Below, piece after piece: positions 62,197-64,000 of a stretch of 64,000 nt of DNA. The first letter of the stretch is position 1; every line of letters starts with the position of its first letter. The notes beneath the pieces are model-generated. The model ran no database searches. It was given only the letters and a program-made list of their open reading frames with translations, and was not told where the DNA came from. Source of the stretch: CAYQQR01 sp964420035 (GTDB taxonomy: Bacteria > Bacteroidota > Bacteroidia > Bacteroidales > SM23-62); contig CAYQQR010000020.1 in assembly GCA_964420035.1 (NCBI GenBank), positions 1 to 64,000 of the forward strand, in the 5' to 3' direction. Both the position numbers and the translations under genes were made by a program.

Positions 62197-62228
62197 CTCT
62201 TCAGCTCTTATGCTCTTCAACTCTTCAG
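62197..62228. repeat. Four tandem octamers between prs and rplY
   Basis: CTCTTCAG, CTCTTATG, CTCTTCAA and CTCTTCAG follow each other in exact 8-base steps. The role is unknown. Confidence 0.7.
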
Positions 62229-62258
62229 CATTTTCTTTTATTATGCAAAAAATATCCT

Positions 62259-62266
62259 TATTTTTG
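62259..62266 (+). promoter_or_regulatory. -7 box of rplY
   Basis: TATTTTTG fits TAnnTTTG. A transcript starting a few bases later would have a leader of about 115 bases that contains the inverted repeats at 62303-62376. Confidence 0.45.
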
Positions 62267-62302
62267 CAGACCTTTTTCACGGGAATAATCCCCGAGGTAA
62301 AG

Positions 62303-62376
62303 TTTTAACAATTGTGTGATGGGGAATTAGATCATACAAAAGTTAATTCTGAGTAACACGGAAATAATTGTTAAAA
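62303..62376 (+). ncRNA. Candidate structured leader RNA of rplY
   Basis: TTTTAACAATT (62303-62313) pairs perfectly over 11 bp with AATTGTTAAAA (62366-62376), closing a domain that ends 9 bases before the ATG. Inside, GTGTGAT (62314-62320) and ATCATAC (62331-62337) form a 7-bp hairpin with one G-U pair. The layout resembles autogenous leaders of ribosomal protein genes; no known class was recognised. Confidence 0.4.
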
Positions 62377-62385
62377 TCGCTTGAA

Positions 62386-63090
62386 ATGGAGTATTACGAT
62401 TTAAACGTTGAGCCGAGAAAAAAAGTCGGTAAAAGCAGCACCAAAGCCCTTCGCAATAAGGACAGGGTGCCCTGCGTCATGTACGGCGGAGAAAAAAATC
62501 TTCATTTTTCTGCCGTGGAAAAAGATTTCAGGAACCTGGTCTTTACCCCCAACATTTACAAGGTTCGGTTGCATTTGGACGGCAAAACCCGCGAGGCCTT
62601 TGTCAAGCAGCTTCAGTTCCACCCCGTGAGCGACAGGCTCATCCATGTGGATTTCATCGAAGCCGTGCCCGGTAAGCCTATCATCCTGAGGGTTCCCATC
62701 CGTATCGTGGGAAGTTCCATCGGGATAAAGAACGGTGGTAAGATGCGTCAAAGAAGAAGGCTGCTGCGCGTTAGTGCCCTGCCCAAAGATATGCCTCACT
62801 ACCTCGAGATCGACGTCACCAACCTGGACATCAACGATACCATCAGTATCGAGGATCTGCAGTATCCCGACATCGAGATCCTGGATCCGCCGCGTGCAAT
62901 GGTTGTAGGTATTGTATCCTCCAGGGTTGTTGCGAAAGGTATGATCGCACCTGAACCTGTGGTTGAAGAGGTTGAAGAAGAAGTTGAAGCTGTTGAAGGC
63001 GAAGCCGTCGAAGGAGAAGCACCCGAAGGAGAAGCACCCGAAGGAGAAGAGGGTGCGAAAAAAGAGGGCGAAGAGCAGAAGTCTGAATAA
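62386..63090 (+). CDS. rplY: 50S ribosomal protein L25, general stress (Ctc) type
   Basis: About 234 residues are encoded from the ATG at 62386 (a TTG at 62368 is less likely). The L25 domain (about 1-90) binds 5S rRNA; the C-terminal TL5/Ctc domain (about 95-185) follows. A 45-residue acidic tail with repeats of GEAPEGEA closes the protein. The pair rplY-pth is common in bacteria, and pth starts 12 bases later. Confidence 0.94.
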   Translation: MEYYDLNVEPRKKVGKSSTKALRNKDRVPCVMYGGEKNLHFSAVEKDFRNLVFTPNIYKVRLHLDGKTREAFVKQLQFHPVSDRLIHVDFIEAVPGKPIILRVPIRIVGSSIGIKNGGKMRQRRRLLRVSALPKDMPHYLEIDVTNLDINDTISIEDLQYPDIEILDPPRAMVVGIVSSRVVAKGMIAPEPVVEEVEEEVEAVEGEAVEGEAPEGEAPEGEEGAKKEGEEQKSE

Positions 63091-63102
63091 ACCCCCCCCG
63101 TT

Positions 63103-63663
63103 TTGAAATACCTGGTAGCCGGTCTGGGTAATCCCGGCCCGGAGCACGAAAATGCACGGCACAACATAGGCTATAAGGTCCTGGATACCCTGGCCGAAGC
63201 CGAAAGTATTGGTTTTCAGGATAAGCGTTATGCCTTCATCGGTACCTACACATTCAAGGGAAGAACCTTCCTCCTTTGTAAGCCCCACACCTTCATGAAC
63301 CGTTCGGGACTGGCCATCCGGTACTGGATGAAAAAGGAAAAGGTCCCCCTGGATAAGCTCTTTGTGATCACCGACGATATTGCCCTGCCCTTCGGTACCC
63401 TCCGTATCAGGCCCAAAGGGGGCGACGGGGGACACAACGGATTGGCCAGCATTATCCAGGTACTGGGGAGCCGTGAATTTGCCCGGCTGCGTTTCGGGAT
63501 AGGGGATGAGTTTTATACAGGAGGACAAAGCAACTTTGTCCTGGGCGAATGGAGCAAGGAAGAAGCCGAGGCCCTGCCATCCAGGATAGAAAGCTGTATA
63601 GAGGTCATTAAAAGTTTCGGGACGATTGGACCGGAACGGACCATGACCCAATATAACAGGTAG
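63103..63663 (+). CDS. pth: Peptidyl-tRNA hydrolase
   Basis: This 186-residue enzyme frees tRNA from stalled peptides. The start KYLVAGLGNPGPEHENARHN has the Asn and catalytic His of the family, and KPHTFMNRSG and GGDGGHNGL are further motifs. The start codon is TTG at 63103; no ATG is positioned to include the first strand. It lies 12 bases after rplY. Confidence 0.95.
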   Translation: MKYLVAGLGNPGPEHENARHNIGYKVLDTLAEAESIGFQDKRYAFIGTYTFKGRTFLLCKPHTFMNRSGLAIRYWMKKEKVPLDKLFVITDDIALPFGTLRIRPKGGDGGHNGLASIIQVLGSREFARLRFGIGDEFYTGGQSNFVLGEWSKEEAEALPSRIESCIEVIKSFGTIGPERTMTQYNR

Positions 63664-63735
63664 TATCCTCCTGAGGATCAACAGTCTGTAGCTGTTAAAG
63701 ATTTGTTAACCCGCGCGTCCCCACAGATTATAGCT

Positions 63736-63743
63736 TATCTTTG
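63736..63743 (+). promoter_or_regulatory. -7 box before the histidine kinase gene
   Basis: TATCTTTG fits TAnnTTTG and ends 7 bases before the ATG at 63751, implying a very short leader. Confidence 0.35.
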
Positions 63744-63750
63744 TATCGGG

Positions 63751-64000
63751 ATGAAAAAGAACCGCATCATAGGGATCATTGTCGTTTCCTCACTGGCCTT
63801 GGTGGGATTGATCGTCACCCAGCTTTTCTGGGTGAACAACGCCCTCAGGCTGGCCGAAAAACAGCACAATCACCGGGTGAACATGGCCCTGGACGAAGTG
63901 CTGGACGAGATGGTCTACCACCAGGATACCCTGCTCGGAAAAGAAGACCCTTCAAAGAGATATGACCCCGCCCGGGTGACCCTCTTTCAGGTTATCGACA
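63751..64000 (+). CDS. N-terminal part of a probable sensor histidine kinase (cut by window end)
   Basis: An open frame runs from the ATG at 63751 to the end of the window, giving the first 83 residues. It starts with a basic end (MKKNR), a transmembrane helix (about 6-26), and then VTQLFWVNNALRLAEKQ. This segment, followed by NHRVNMALDEVLDEM, resembles the N-termini of many Bacteroidota sensor kinases, whose sensor domain follows the first helix. The kinase domain itself lies outside the window, so the call is inference. Confidence 0.6.
   Translation, partial: MKKNRIIGIIVVSSLALVGLIVTQLFWVNNALRLAEKQHNHRVNMALDEVLDEMVYHQDTLLGKEDPSKRYDPARVTLFQVID

Noticed and set aside
62401..63681. 426-codon minus-strand open frame opposite rplY and pth
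   Set aside because: Both plus-strand genes are clear; the antisense frame crosses their boundary and has low-complexity content from the acidic tail of L25.

Overview
The window comes from a member of the Bacteroidota, probably a Bacteroidales/Marinilabiliales-like anaerobe or facultative organism, although the family cannot be fixed from this sequence alone. The evidence is gene content seen mainly in that phylum: PorE-like TPR/PD40/OmpA proteins, a type IX secretion plug protein, two DUF6089 proteins and a BamA-Skp-Skp operon. Upstream regions carry TAnnTTTG promoter boxes and lack recognisable Shine-Dalgarno sequences. No rRNA, tRNA, CRISPR array or prophage is visible.

Layout. 1-1650: an IS4-family insertion sequence. 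1726-10821: four tandem secreted paralogs with TPR and PD40 propeller modules but different C-terminal anchors, followed by a GNAT acetyltransferase. 11344-14817: an orphan HsdR-N-type nuclease-fold protein facing a housekeeping run (holA, rhomboid protease, gmhB, an aminotransferase-IV-fold protein that seems to lack its catalytic lysine). 14810-19689: yqgE, nhaC and a fused 2-oxoacid dehydrogenase E1 alpha/beta. 19932-27034: a small Cys-rich membrane peptide facing the nqrABCDEF-apbE sodium-pump operon. 27372-31119: T9SS plug protein, a DUF1858 protein, hldD, then an animal-type 6-pyruvoyltetrahydropterin synthase gene next to folE. 31147-37425: fabD and thrA-HAD-thrB-thrC. 37422-48240: a minus-strand block of korA-korB, two very large receiver plus PEP/pyruvate-binding (ATP-grasp) proteins, and gdhA. 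48453-56920: an envelope operon (CBS protein, nadK, two DUF6089 proteins, uppS, bamA, two skp, murI). 57001-64000: pdxJ, an esterase, udk, a Dabb protein, manA, engB, prs, rplY, pth and the start of a sensor histidine kinase.

How the genes work together. Sodium bioenergetics is represented by Na+-NQR, its FMN transferase ApbE and NhaC. The envelope genes cover lipid carrier (uppS), D-glutamate (murI), outer-membrane protein assembly (bamA, skp) and ADP-heptose (gmhB, hldD). The kor/gdh block sits on the 2-oxoglutarate/glutamate node and encloses the two uncharacterised receiver/ATP-grasp proteins. That block is the best candidate here for an undescribed regulatory or metabolic system. Other unexplained structure includes a dispersed hairpin repeat family (15638, 19730, 27097, 49856), a structured leader before rplY, an intrinsic terminator for gdhA embedded in the thrC coding sequence, and a hairpin that covers the transposase start codon.
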